Part shown: positions 16,262-25,220 of the stretch, in pieces | How positions within the stretch are numbered: the first letter of the stretch is position 1 | Layout of the letters: each line of letters begins with the position of its first letter | Assembly (NCBI GenBank): GCA_910586445.1 | Contig: CAJUHV010000004.1 | Coordinates: 16,201 to 80,200, forward strand | Direction: 5' to 3' | Length of the DNA: 64,000 nt | Origin: an uncultured Eubacterium sp. | GTDB taxonomy: Bacteria; Bacillota; Clostridia; Lachnospirales; Lachnospiraceae | Position numbers and translations under genes: made by a program | Notes under the pieces: model-generated | Database searches by the model: none | Seen by the model: only the letters and a program-made list of their open reading frames with translations | What the model was told of the DNA's origin: nothing

Positions 16262-17591
16262 CAGCCACCTCTTCGTCTATGCTATTGTTTTTATCTTCCC
16301 TTAATATATAAAGCCCCTGGATAATGGCAAACAGGATAAAGGTGCTAAGCAGCGAGCTGCCGCCATAGCTGACGAGCGGCAGCGTCACGCCGGTAGACGG
16401 GATAAATTTAGTCACGCCCCCGATTGTCAGAAACACTTGAAATCCATAAACCGTTCCCAGTCCGAGCGCAGTCAGCTTGTAAAACTGGTCGTGAATCTGC
16501 ATGGCGATATTTAAAAACATCAGATAGCAGCTGACGCATACCATAATCAGGCAGACCGCGAAAAAGCCTCCCAGTTCTTCCGCAACTGCCGCAAATACAA
16601 AATCTTCCTCTACAATCGGTATTTTATTCGGCATGCCCCGGTACAGCCCCATGCCGAACCAGCCGCCTGTACCAATGGCAAACAGCGACTGGCAGACCTG
16701 ATATCCTTCGTTGTCTATGACAGAAAGCGGGTCCTTCCATGCGACCACACGCACCCTCACATGGCGGAACAGCTTGTATGCCACGACAGAGGCGGTGCTC
16801 CCGCAGGCAAGTCCGCTGATTAAATAAAAAGGCTTTCTCGTAGCCACATACAGCATGACCAGATAGGTAATAAAGAAAATAAGCGCAGCACCCAGATCCT
16901 TTGACACTACCAGAATCAATACATGAACGGCTGCAACAATCGTAGCTTTTACTACCTGGACAAATTCCGTAGACTGATAGAGCATGGAGGCCGCATAAAA
17001 CACAAACAGTATTTTTACAAATTCGGACGGCTGTATGGCAATTCCTGCCACTTTAAAAGAAAGCTTGGCACCATAGCTCGTTGCGCCTAAGACAGCAACA
17101 ATCAGCAGCAGTGCAATGCCAAAGAGCGCATAAATCCACGTCAGCCTGTTCAAAAAATGCAGCCTGTGGATAAAAAACGGAATAATCAGCGTAATGACGG
17201 CTGCGGCTGCCGCGATCTGGTACTGGCGTACTGCCTTATCAGGATTCAGCCGGTACAAAATCATAAACCCGATTGCCAAAAGCATGCACATATTATTTAC
17301 GATCAGCCCTGAGGCTCGCTTGTAGATATATTTGTAAATAATAATAATACAGCATAATAAAGCAGCCTGCATCACATAAGCCAGCAGCACATTCAAGGTT
17401 TTCTGTACGGCAAATATAACTGCAAACGCATTTAAATGAATTAAAAAGATAAGCTTTGTCTGTTTTCTCAATATCCGTCTGAGGTGCTTTTCTGATCTTC
17501 TCCGGTTAAGCGCAGTAAAACAAATCAATGTATAACAGGCAAATAAAAGGAGCATCAGATATTTGGATAGTTCTATAATTAAGTTTTCCAT
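16191..17591 (-). CDS. SEDS family FtsW/RodA/SpoVE glycosyltransferase
   Basis: 466 residues with about ten transmembrane segments and the SEDS signatures AIQPSEFVKILFVFYA and PSTGVTLPLVSYGGSS. SEDS proteins polymerise lipid II into glycan strands together with a class B PBP, which here is the overlapping gene at 14762. Starts 21 bases after the U32 gene. Its length, longer than RodA, comes from extra N-terminal segments. Confidence 0.92.
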   Translation of the reverse strand: MENLIIELSKYLMLLLFACYTLICFTALNRRRSEKHLRRILRKQTKLIFLIHLNAFAVIFAVQKTLNVLLAYVMQAALLCCIIIIYKYIYKRASGLIVNNMCMLLAIGFMILYRLNPDKAVRQYQIAAAAAVITLIIPFFIHRLHFLNRLTWIYALFGIALLLIVAVLGATSYGAKLSFKVAGIAIQPSEFVKILFVFYAASMLYQSTEFVQVVKATIVAAVHVLILVVSKDLGAALIFFITYLVMLYVATRKPFYLISGLACGSTASVVAYKLFRHVRVRVVAWKDPLSVIDNEGYQVCQSLFAIGTGGWFGMGLYRGMPNKIPIVEEDFVFAAVAEELGGFFAVCLIMVCVSCYLMFLNIAMQIHDQFYKLTALGLGTVYGFQVFLTIGGVTKFIPSTGVTLPLVSYGGSSLLSTFILFAIIQGLYILREDKNNSIDEEVADEEKSGRNRRKTKKKGRREVSGR

Positions 17592-17612
17592 TGTCTTCTT
17601 CCAAAAATATGT

Positions 17613-19946
17613 TTACTCTACGCCGCGTTTATAATGGCCGTTTGTATAAGCGCCGATGATATCTGTCAGATCTGTTACGGTATGTTTCAAAAATGACTTT
17701 TCACAGCTGTCTATAATCTGGTGTATTTTTTGCGCCGGTTCAATTGTAAAATGCAGCCGGTATGAAGCCGCATGCAGCCTGAAAAGCTCACCGGACAGCT
17801 GGATCAGTGACAGGGGCTGCGCATTGTACAAAACATTATAGCATTCCCGACAGTTGTTTTTCACCGGAAACTCTTTCTGGCAGCGGTCTTTTAGATAACA
17901 CAGGCCGCGTGTCTTTGTACATTTTCCAATTGTCTGGCGTATGCATTGTGCGCTGACCATCAGCGGCATATGCCCATAGATCACCAGTTCGCTTGTTTTG
18001 TTATTCCGTGCAAGCATCTCCTTTTTATTCAGCTCCAAAGGTATCGTGTCATGCCTCCACCCGTCTGCCCCGAAATATGCCCTTGTGCTGTCCGAATAGG
18101 CATACAGGCTGTGGTCTAATATGCAGCATTCTTGATCCGCTGACTGTTCTTTTAAAAATCCAAGCTCGTCCTGATTTTTGGCAAGCCAGCCGTCTATGCC
18201 GGCCTGTACCATGGCATCCCAGTGCTCTTTGTAAAACTGCGCCGTATACTGTCTGAATACATGCGGCAGAATAAAGTATGCTTCCGCGCCGCAGGCCTTG
18301 ATTCTGCTGACATGCTCTTTTAATTGTGCAGCAAAATGACTGTGCTTATACATCGAGCTGTCTAAATATATGCGTGAAATCAAATCATGCGAAAGGACTG
18401 CCTCCAGCTGGTATTCTTCTTCAACTGCCGCCGTAAAGCGTACAGATGAAGTGTCTGCGGCTGCTTCAGACTTTAAGGGTGCCGGGGCATGAATCTGCGC
18501 GCTGGATTTTGGAGCTGCTAAAGGTTCTCTCGCGGCCATCCTGTCTGCCCGTAAAAATACATGCGCATACTTGCCGCTTTGTGCATCAGCGCTGCTTTGT
18601 GCTGCATGAGCAGAAGACTTTGTATCTGGATCTTGGCCGGCCGATCTTACATACGGCTTTAAAATCCGAGCTGTCAGCGCCTCCAGTGCGTTACGGCGCA
18701 GCTGATTCAGCGCCTGTTTTGGCAGAAATACCGGCTCATCCATCTGTATGACGGCCGATTCGATCTGAAACGGCGTGTTTCCGGTTTTCGACAGCTGCGT
18801 TTTTATCGTTTCCGTGCTAAGCGGCTGTTTTTTTGCAGCTTCTGTCAATCCATGCTGCACTTTTACGGATACGTTTTGGCAGGATACCATAAGCTTGGCA
18901 GGCTGTCCTGCATGGAAAGAAGCTTCTGCACGGACTGGCAGTTTCAAATCTGCCGACACAGGTTCCAAGCCTTCGCCTTTTTCATACGACGGACATTTTA
19001 ACGTGACCATATCTGCCCCATTGTGCTGTCTATAATAGCCTTTCGTAAAACCACTGCGGTTTCCGGTATCCAAAAGCCTGTCATAATCTGGCCTGCGCAC
19101 CCTGCAGCTGCCGCTTTCCATATACTGGTCAATATAATTACGGTAAATAGAAGTAACGCCTGCGGCATACTGCGCAGACTTCATCCTTCCTTCTATTTTA
19201 AAGGAATCTATGCCTGCAGCAATAAGCTGCGGAATCTGGTCAATCGTACATAAATCTTTTAAGCTGAGCGGATAGCATTCTGCTTTGGACAGCGGCTGCC
19301 TGCGGGCATCCAGCACTGTATACGGCAGGCGGCATGGCTGCGCGCAGCGCCCCCTGTTGCCGCTTCTTCCTCCCAGCATGCTGCTGAGCAGGCACTGGCC
19401 GGAATAGCAGTAGCAGAGTGCGCCATGGACAAAGCATTCGATCTGGATATCTGCCTGACGCCTGATCTGCGCTATTTCGGAAAGCGACAGTTCTCTTGCC
19501 GTGACAATACGGGCAGCCCCCAGTTTTTTTAAATGCACGGCACCGCACACCCCTGCAATGGACATCTGCGTACTAATATGAATAGGAATTTCTGGAAAAT
19601 AAGTGCGGATAAACTGCATAACGCCAAAATCCTGTACGATTACTGCGTCCAGGCCGCGTTCATAATACGGCAGCAGATACTCGTATAAAAGTTCCATTTC
19701 AGATTGTTTTAACAGCGTATTTACAGTCAGATATATTTTGCGATCAAAAAGATGTGCGTAGTCTATGGCTTCTGTCAGCTCATCCGCTGACAGATTGTCT
19801 GCATAGGCTCTTGCGCCAAAACGGCTGCCGCCTAAATATACGGCATCTGCTCCGGCTTTGATTACAGCCCTGCAGACTTCGAATGAGCCTGCAGGAGCAA
19901 GAAGTTCTGGGATATGATTTGAGTTTTTTGTAGTATTTTGTTCCAT
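17613..19946 (-). CDS. Peptidase U32 family protein (RlhA/TrhP-like)
   Basis: 777 residues. The N-terminal part begins with the U32 start ELLAPAGSFEVCRAVIKAGA and has the U32 signature ECFVHGALCYCYSGQCLLS, then GGRSGNRGRCAQPCR and SFKIEGRMKS. A long spacer (about 320-480, containing a low-complexity piece) precedes a C-terminal DUF3656-like part with clustered cysteines (CIRQTIGKC...CRECYNV). U32 proteins are tRNA or rRNA hydroxylation factors with iron-sulfur clusters; I would not name the substrate. It lies between zapA and ftsW, usual for this family. Confidence 0.88.
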   Translation of the reverse strand: MEQNTTKNSNHIPELLAPAGSFEVCRAVIKAGADAVYLGGSRFGARAYADNLSADELTEAIDYAHLFDRKIYLTVNTLLKQSEMELLYEYLLPYYERGLDAVIVQDFGVMQFIRTYFPEIPIHISTQMSIAGVCGAVHLKKLGAARIVTARELSLSEIAQIRRQADIQIECFVHGALCYCYSGQCLLSSMLGGRSGNRGRCAQPCRLPYTVLDARRQPLSKAECYPLSLKDLCTIDQIPQLIAAGIDSFKIEGRMKSAQYAAGVTSIYRNYIDQYMESGSCRVRRPDYDRLLDTGNRSGFTKGYYRQHNGADMVTLKCPSYEKGEGLEPVSADLKLPVRAEASFHAGQPAKLMVSCQNVSVKVQHGLTEAAKKQPLSTETIKTQLSKTGNTPFQIESAVIQMDEPVFLPKQALNQLRRNALEALTARILKPYVRSAGQDPDTKSSAHAAQSSADAQSGKYAHVFLRADRMAAREPLAAPKSSAQIHAPAPLKSEAAADTSSVRFTAAVEEEYQLEAVLSHDLISRIYLDSSMYKHSHFAAQLKEHVSRIKACGAEAYFILPHVFRQYTAQFYKEHWDAMVQAGIDGWLAKNQDELGFLKEQSADQECCILDHSLYAYSDSTRAYFGADGWRHDTIPLELNKKEMLARNNKTSELVIYGHMPLMVSAQCIRQTIGKCTKTRGLCYLKDRCQKEFPVKNNCRECYNVLYNAQPLSLIQLSGELFRLHAASYRLHFTIEPAQKIHQIIDSCEKSFLKHTVTDLTDIIGAYTNGHYKRGVE

Positions 19947-19973
19947 AAGCCTCTTTTATTTATGTTTCTATTG

Positions 19974-22139
19974 TCACCGTTTCTTTTTCTTTTTGCCCTT
20001 TTTCTTTGCTTTATCGGCTTCAGCTGCTTCGCGTTCCTGACGTTCTATTTCTGCAATCTGCCTTGCTATTTCCTGCAGCTCCGGGTCGTCCTCCTCTGAA
20101 ACCTCATCGATCACAGACCGTATGGGCGTCTTCTCTTTGGTGTCTTCACTGCCATCATTATCAGGATCTTCATTATCTTCACTGATATCTGCATCAGTCT
20201 CTTTATCAATATGCAGATCCCCATCTTCTTCTATATCTTCTTCTGCATCTTTATCAATATCTGCATCTAGATCTTCTTCATAAGCGTCTATGTCGGCATC
20301 TGCATTCTTTGCAGGCGCAAGCAGCTCTGCCAGTTCTTCTTTGGACAGCTTCGGCGTAATCGGCATAGGTTTTTCTACCGGTGCAAGCAGCTCCGCCAGT
20401 TCCTCTTCAGACAGCTCCGGCGCAATCGGCATAGGCTTTTCAATCGGCGCAAGCAGCTCCGCCATCTCTTCTTCAGACAGTTCAGCCATAACCGGGGTCA
20501 GACGCTTTTGAAAATTTACCGGCAGAGGAATCTCGTCGTCATCAAAATAACGATCCGATGACTGTTTTACAGAGGCCTGCAGGCCTTTCATTTCATTGAT
20601 CACGCCATCGATCACATCTTCCATCTGCCCGTCGGTCAGTGCATTGCCGGACGCAGAGGCACTTTCTACTATTTCTTTTTGTTCTGCTTCTTTTTGTTCT
20701 GGTGCTTTGGACGCCCCATTGGTGTCTGGTTCACTGTCCGGCTTTTGCTGGATAGAAACTGTAAGTATCTGCTTAGGCTGTTTTTGAGCTGAGGCAGCAT
20801 CATCTGCAGCGGATGAATGGGTTCCGGCTGTTTTATGATCTGTGCGGTCATTCAGCCCGCTGTTTCCATTATTATTTGTTTCGCTATTTCGCTGCTGCTT
20901 ATTTCCTGCATTTGTATTATGTTTTACATCTTCATTATCTGCAGCTGGAAACACTTCTTCTGTAGCAGATGACGGATTTTTCTTTTTTTCATTTAAATCT
21001 GCTTCATTTAAATCTGCTTCGTTTGAATCTGCTTCGTTTAAATCTGCATGATCTAAATTTTTTTCATTCGAATCTGTTTGATTTAAGCCTGCCTGATTCA
21101 AATCTGTTTGATTCAAGCCGGCTGCTCCAACATTTGTTTCTATATTCTGTCCTGCTGTTTTCGCTGGTCTGTTTTCCGGTTCTTTTTGTCCTGCCTCTTC
21201 GTCTTCTGCTTTTCTATGTTCTGATTCTTTGCCTGAGCCTTGCTGCTGCGCCTGCTTATTAATGTTTAAGTTTTCTTTTTGTCCTGCTTCTTTATAATTA
21301 TTTAAGCTTTCTTTTTGTCCTGCCTGTTTACTAATATTTAAGCTTTCTTTTTGTTCTGCTTCTTTATAATTATTTAAGCTTTCTTTTTGTTCTGCTTCTT
21401 TATAATTATTTAAGCTTTCTTTTTGTTTTAACTGTTTTGTTTCTTTATCTTCTGCTTTTTTTTGTTCCGCTTCTTTTTGTTCCGCTTCTTTTATTTCAAT
21501 TTCTTTTATTTCAATAAAATCCTTTTTTTGTTTTTCCGCCTCTTTTTCCTCTTTCATTGTTACGCCGAGCAATGCATCTGCGAGTGTGGATTCCAGTTTT
21601 TCCTTATTCAGGCGCAGCTCTTTGTTTACAGCATCCAGCTCGCGTCTTTCCTGCTCACTAAGGCGCAGCATCTCCTCAAACTGCCGGTTTTTTTCGTCCG
21701 ATACCTTTGCATTGCTTAATAACAGCTGGTATTTATCCGAAAGCTTTTTGTACTTTTCTTCTAATACCTGCTCGCTGTCTGTCTTTTTGCTCCGTTCCTG
21801 ACGCTCACGGTCCAGCTTATCTAACAGCTCCTCCACCTTCATCTGGGTATCTACCAGCTCATGCTTCAGCTCGAACAGATCTTTTTCTGATTTTTTATAA
21901 TTCTCTTCCATCTCTTCAAACTGTGTCTTCGCTTTGAAATAATCGTCTGCGATATTCAGCTGGATCAGAATTGATTTCATATCATTTGGAATCCTGCGGA
22001 ATTCTTCACGCTCGGTAATTTCGGAAATCTTGGCGTTGATATAGGATGCAACACGCTGAAGGTAGCCTTCTTCCTCATAACCGCTTAGTGTATATACTTT
22101 TCCTGCAATCATTACATCCGTACTTTTTTTAGCAGCCAT
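19974..22139 (-). CDS. zapA: Very large ZapA-type cell division protein with repeats
   Basis: 721 residues, where typical ZapA is around 80-150. Residues about 6-100 are a ZapA domain (VMIAGKVYTLSGYEEEGYLQ...ADDYFKAK), followed by a coiled coil (75-190). Then come three repeat blocks: five 12-residue units like KESLNNYKEAEQ (240-299), nine five-residue units of the A-D-L-N-E type (340-384), and three 22-residue units starting LSEEE-ELLAP (554-610). An acidic stretch and a basic KKKGKKKKKR tail end the protein. ZapA bundles FtsZ filaments. The frame stays open throughout, so I think the extension is expressed; function of the extension is unknown. Confidence 0.85.
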   Translation of the reverse strand: MAAKKSTDVMIAGKVYTLSGYEEEGYLQRVASYINAKISEITEREEFRRIPNDMKSILIQLNIADDYFKAKTQFEEMEENYKKSEKDLFELKHELVDTQMKVEELLDKLDRERQERSKKTDSEQVLEEKYKKLSDKYQLLLSNAKVSDEKNRQFEEMLRLSEQERRELDAVNKELRLNKEKLESTLADALLGVTMKEEKEAEKQKKDFIEIKEIEIKEAEQKEAEQKKAEDKETKQLKQKESLNNYKEAEQKESLNNYKEAEQKESLNISKQAGQKESLNNYKEAGQKENLNINKQAQQQGSGKESEHRKAEDEEAGQKEPENRPAKTAGQNIETNVGAAGLNQTDLNQAGLNQTDSNEKNLDHADLNEADSNEADLNEADLNEKKKNPSSATEEVFPAADNEDVKHNTNAGNKQQRNSETNNNGNSGLNDRTDHKTAGTHSSAADDAASAQKQPKQILTVSIQQKPDSEPDTNGASKAPEQKEAEQKEIVESASASGNALTDGQMEDVIDGVINEMKGLQASVKQSSDRYFDDDEIPLPVNFQKRLTPVMAELSEEEMAELLAPIEKPMPIAPELSEEELAELLAPVEKPMPITPKLSKEELAELLAPAKNADADIDAYEEDLDADIDKDAEEDIEEDGDLHIDKETDADISEDNEDPDNDGSEDTKEKTPIRSVIDEVSEEDDPELQEIARQIAEIERQEREAAEADKAKKKGKKKKKR
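20310..21422 (-). repeat. Three tandem repeat blocks inside the zapA-like gene
   Basis: 21243-21422 holds five 36-bp units; 20988-21122 holds nine 15-bp units; 20310-20480 holds two and a half 66-bp units. All periods are multiples of three, so the reading frame survives changes of copy number. Confidence 0.85.
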
Positions 22140-22236
22140 CGCTTTGTATTCTCCTTAATTCCTTTGAGACTCACCGTATTTTTGCATCATTGTCCCGTCT
22201 TTACATTATACTGACTTTTTTAAGGAAATACAACCA

Positions 22237-23229
22237 TTATTTTCCAATGCCAAAGTGCTTATAGGCAAAAGCTGTAGCTGTACGTCCTTTTGGCGTACGG
22301 TTTATCAAGCCATTTTGAACTAGAAACGGCTCGTAAACGTCCTCGATCGTGCCGGAGTCTTCTCCGATCGCAGCTGCCAGCGTGTCTAAGCCTACCGGCC
22401 CTCCTGCAAATTTTTCTATAATCGTAAGCAGTATGCTGCGGTCATTTTGATCCAGCCCCATTTTGTCTACTTCCAATAGATCCAATGAAAAAGCTGCTAC
22501 TTCCTCTGTAATCCTTCCGTCATATTTTACCTGCGCAAAATCCCGGACACGCCGGAGCAGGCGGTTGGCAAGACGCGGTGTTCCCCTGGAGCGTCTGGCA
22601 AGCTCATATGCGCCCGCAGCGTCGATCTCTACGCCCAGCTTTCTGGCGGAATGCAGGATAATCGTCTGTAGTTCATCTACGGTATAAAATTCCAGATGAT
22701 GAATCACGCCGAACCGGTCACGCAGCGGTGCGGACAAAAGCCCTGCCCGCGTCGTTGCCCCCACCAGCGTAAACTTTGGCAGGTCCAGGCGTATGGAACG
22801 CGCCGAAGCTCCTTTTCCGATCATAATATCGATCGCATAGTCCTCCATAGCCGGATAGAGCACCTCTTCTACCTGACGGTTTAAGCGGTGGATTTCATCC
22901 ACAAACAGTATATCGCCTTCCTGCAGCCCGCTTAAAATCGCTGCAATCTCTCCCGGCTTTCCGATTGCAGGCCCTGAGGTGATTTTCATATGCGAACCCA
23001 TCTCGTTTGCAATAATGCCGGACAAGGTAGTTTTGCCAAGTCCCGGAGGCCCGAAAAACAGTACATGATCCAGTGATTCTTTCCGCTGCTTTGCGGCTTC
23101 GATGTATATTTTTAGATTCTGCTTTGCTTTTTCCTGCCCGATATATTCATCCAGCGTCTGGGGCCTCAGGCTTTTTTCTGCAGCTATATCCTCTTCCTGG
23201 ATCTGCGTGGAAATCACTCGTTTCTCCAT
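22237..23229 (-). CDS. ruvB: Holliday junction helicase subunit RuvB
   Basis: 330 residues: MEKRVIST...LRPQTLDEYIGQ, Walker A GPPGLGKTTL, Walker B FVDEIH, sensor GATTRAGLLSAPLRDRFG and the C-terminal winged helix ending RTPKGRTATAFAYKHFG. RuvB is the hexameric motor that drives branch migration with RuvA. It follows ruvA by 65 bases. Confidence 0.97.
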   Translation of the reverse strand: MEKRVISTQIQEEDIAAEKSLRPQTLDEYIGQEKAKQNLKIYIEAAKQRKESLDHVLFFGPPGLGKTTLSGIIANEMGSHMKITSGPAIGKPGEIAAILSGLQEGDILFVDEIHRLNRQVEEVLYPAMEDYAIDIMIGKGASARSIRLDLPKFTLVGATTRAGLLSAPLRDRFGVIHHLEFYTVDELQTIILHSARKLGVEIDAAGAYELARRSRGTPRLANRLLRRVRDFAQVKYDGRITEEVAAFSLDLLEVDKMGLDQNDRSILLTIIEKFAGGPVGLDTLAAAIGEDSGTIEDVYEPFLVQNGLINRTPKGRTATAFAYKHFGIGK

Positions 23230-23294
23230 CTGGGCATACGTCCTTTCTGAAGTTATGTTAAAATGTATAGAAATCAGCAGCTATTGCGGCATAT

Positions 23295-23903
23295 TTATAC
23301 AGCTGCCATATTTTTTAAAGCAAGCTTTAATAAAGTCTCTACTTCCATATCCTGCGTGATTTCAACGCGGCTTATAGCTTTTAGTGCCTCGGACGATGAA
23401 TAGCCGAGCGCCGTCAGCGCCATAGCCGCTTCGGCTTTTATGCCGGATGTTTCTGTCTGCTCATCCGGCACCTGTGACAGCTTATGCTCTACAGCCTCTT
23501 CCAGGCTGAGCTTGTCCTTCAGCTCTAAAATCACCCGCTGCGCCGTTTTCGTGCCTATGCCCGGCGTCTTTGCAATCGCCTTTGCATCATCACCAAGCAC
23601 GGCAAACCGCAGGTCATCTGTCGTCATAACAGACAAAACCGCAAGCGCTCCTTTCGGCCCGATGCCGCTGACACCGAGCAGCAGCTTGAATACACTCAGA
23701 TCATCCTTGGTCAAAAACCCAAATAGCGTCATGGCATCTTCACGTACCTGCAGCCATGTATGCACTTTAATCTGTTCGCCGATCGGCGGCAGCTGGCTGA
23801 GCACCTGTCCCGTGACATAAATATGCCAGCCTATGCCGGATACATCCACAACAATGCTGTCCGCCATTACATCTGCCAGGCTCCCCTTTATGTAAGAAAA
23901 CAT
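23295..23903 (-). CDS. ruvA: Holliday junction helicase subunit RuvA
   Basis: 202 residues with the OB-fold start MFSYIKGSLADVMADSIVVD, helix-hairpin-helix repeats GVSGIGPKGALAVLS and TPGIGTKTAQRVILELKDK, and a C-terminal three-helix domain. It binds the four-way junction and loads RuvB. GGAG lies 8 bases before the ATG. Confidence 0.96.
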   Translation of the reverse strand: MFSYIKGSLADVMADSIVVDVSGIGWHIYVTGQVLSQLPPIGEQIKVHTWLQVREDAMTLFGFLTKDDLSVFKLLLGVSGIGPKGALAVLSVMTTDDLRFAVLGDDAKAIAKTPGIGTKTAQRVILELKDKLSLEEAVEHKLSQVPDEQTETSGIKAEAAMALTALGYSSSEALKAISRVEITQDMEVETLLKLALKNMAAV

Positions 23904-23956
23904 TGAAAATCTCCTTAATTTGATTGTATGAAAACAATTTATTTTTGTTTCAAATA

Positions 23957-24448
23957 TTACCGATTCTGGTCATGCGGAAGGCGCAGCACAATCTCCTGCG
24001 CTGCCGTTCCAATCAAAACGCCGGTAATGACGCCGGCAGTCAAAAGAACCGGATAATAATAAAACAGGTTTATGTTTTCAACTACCAGCGCTGCAGCAAT
24101 GATCTGTCCCAGATTATGCGTCACACCGCCTGCCGCACTGACCGAAATGATTTTGAATTTTCCGGTCTTTTTCAGAAGCAGCATACAGCCGAGGCTGAGC
24201 AGCCCGCCTGACAGACTATATATAATGCTGAACATATTGCCGAACATAAATCCTGCCAGCAGTATGCGCAGCACGCTGACCGCAGCTGCCCAGGCTGCGC
24301 CGAGATCATATAAGACTAAAATAACCACTACATTTGCAAGTCCCAGTTTTATGCCTGGTATGCCAAACGAAATAGGAATCAGTGATTCAATATAGCTGCA
24401 TACAAGCGCAAGCGCTAAATACAGGCCCAGATAGGCGGTTCTTCTCAT
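23957..24448 (-). CDS. Gx transporter family membrane protein (HepT/ECF-S-like)
   Basis: 163 residues from MRRTAYLGLYLALALVC, five to six hydrophobic segments with the family pattern GIPGIKLGLANVVV and GNMFSIIYSLSGG. The family (often mislabelled heptaprenyl diphosphate synthase component I) is a small membrane transporter found with NusG-domain-II proteins and ApbE in Clostridia; substrate unknown. An open frame extends 34 codons further upstream, but that part is encoded by the MITE copy at 24473-24636, so I start at 24448. NusG-II gene is upstream across this element. Confidence 0.82.
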   Translation of the reverse strand: MRRTAYLGLYLALALVCSYIESLIPISFGIPGIKLGLANVVVILVLYDLGAAWAAAVSVLRILLAGFMFGNMFSIIYSLSGGLLSLGCMLLLKKTGKFKIISVSAAGGVTHNLGQIIAAALVVENINLFYYYPVLLTAGVITGVLIGTAAQEIVLRLPHDQNR

Positions 24449-24472
24449 AATCAGGCCACTCCAAACACGCTC

Positions 24473-24636
24473 TAGAGCATGTTTGAAAAATGCTTTCTGT
24501 GAGATGTGCTTCACACTTGGTGGAGAATTTATCCCAAATTTATGAGGCATAGCGGGCTATGTTGATTAAATTTGGGATGAATTATCCGCGAAGCGGGGAG
24601 TACAGATCGCGGGAATGATTTTTCAAACACGCTCTA
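24473..24636. mobile_element. MITE-like palindromic element, copy A (full length)
   Basis: 164 bases, bounded by TAGAGCATGTTTGAAAAAT and its complement ATTTTTCAAACACGCTCTA. An internal palindrome centres on GCATAGCGGGCTATG flanked by AAATTT arms. No open frame of its own. It separates the Gx-transporter gene from the NusG-II gene. A half end (AAACACGCTCTA, 24463-24474) sits just outside. Orientation is opposite to copies D and E. Confidence 0.85.
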
Positions 24637-24669
24637 GTACAATAAATTATCGCGACATTCATTATTTTG

Positions 24670-24791
24670 ACACCCAATTACAACTTTTTGATCTTATACC
24701 ATTTATAGAGTATACAGTCATAATGAAATACAATATATAGTTTGGATTTTTACAAAAATATCATAAAATCAGAAAAGTTGTAAACTGGTGT
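24670..24791. repeat. 17-19 bp inverted repeat around an 84-base AT-rich spacer
   Basis: AAAAGTTGTAA...TGGTGT is found in opposite orientations at 24670-24688 and 24773-24791 with two mismatches. It fills most of the 370-base gap between the Gx transporter gene and NusG-II gene. It might be a regulatory stem, a second miniature element, or a recombination site. Confidence 0.5.
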
Positions 24792-24821
24792 TATTTTGAA
24801 ATAAATTATTTATTATATTAT

Positions 24822-25220
24822 CTATTTTGAAATAGAATCGAATTCTGTTTTTTCAGAACCCCTGATTTCTACAACGATTTTATTCGGCAGGCATACAATC
24901 GTTTCTCCCTGTTTTGAAACTGCTTTTTGGTGCACACAGAGCTTGTCCGGGCAGTCTGCTAAAATCATTTTTGCACTGCCCTCTTCCAGCTGCAGTGTAT
25001 TGGAAACCCTGCCGTCTACTGTAATCGGGATTTCCCTTCCACCTGACTGCTCCAGCGGATATCTGCCGTATAACTCCCCGTCCACTGTAACCTGTACTGC
25101 TGCTCCGCCGCGGTTTCTCCCAATGCGTACGGCAGTCATGCCGATGATTCCAGCTGCCAGCAAAAGTCCGATAAAAAGCAGGTCTCTTGCAGAAATCCTC
25201 TGGTTTTTATAAGGTGCCAT
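24822..25220 (-). CDS. NusG domain II-containing membrane protein
   Basis: 132 residues: a single transmembrane segment (about 12-30) followed by an outside NusG-domain-II fold with LILADCPDKLCVHQ-like pattern (ILADCPDKLCVHQKAVS) containing two cysteines. These proteins accompany Gx transporters and ApbE in Clostridia and are thought to belong to flavin-linked redox systems. It overlaps the end of miaB by 14 bases and is cut off from the Gx gene by a MITE copy. Confidence 0.85.
   Translation of the reverse strand: MAPYKNQRISARDLLFIGLLLAAGIIGMTAVRIGRNRGGAAVQVTVDGELYGRYPLEQSGGREIPITVDGRVSNTLQLEEGSAKMILADCPDKLCVHQKAVSKQGETIVCLPNKIVVEIRGSEKTEFDSISK

Noticed and set aside
21243..21422. 36-bp units at regular spacing that could suggest a CRISPR array
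   Set aside because: Units are contiguous without spacers, and lie in an open frame of the zapA-like gene.
24449..24550. N-terminal extension of the Gx transporter
   Set aside because: The extra 34 residues come from the MITE copy and have no ribosome site.
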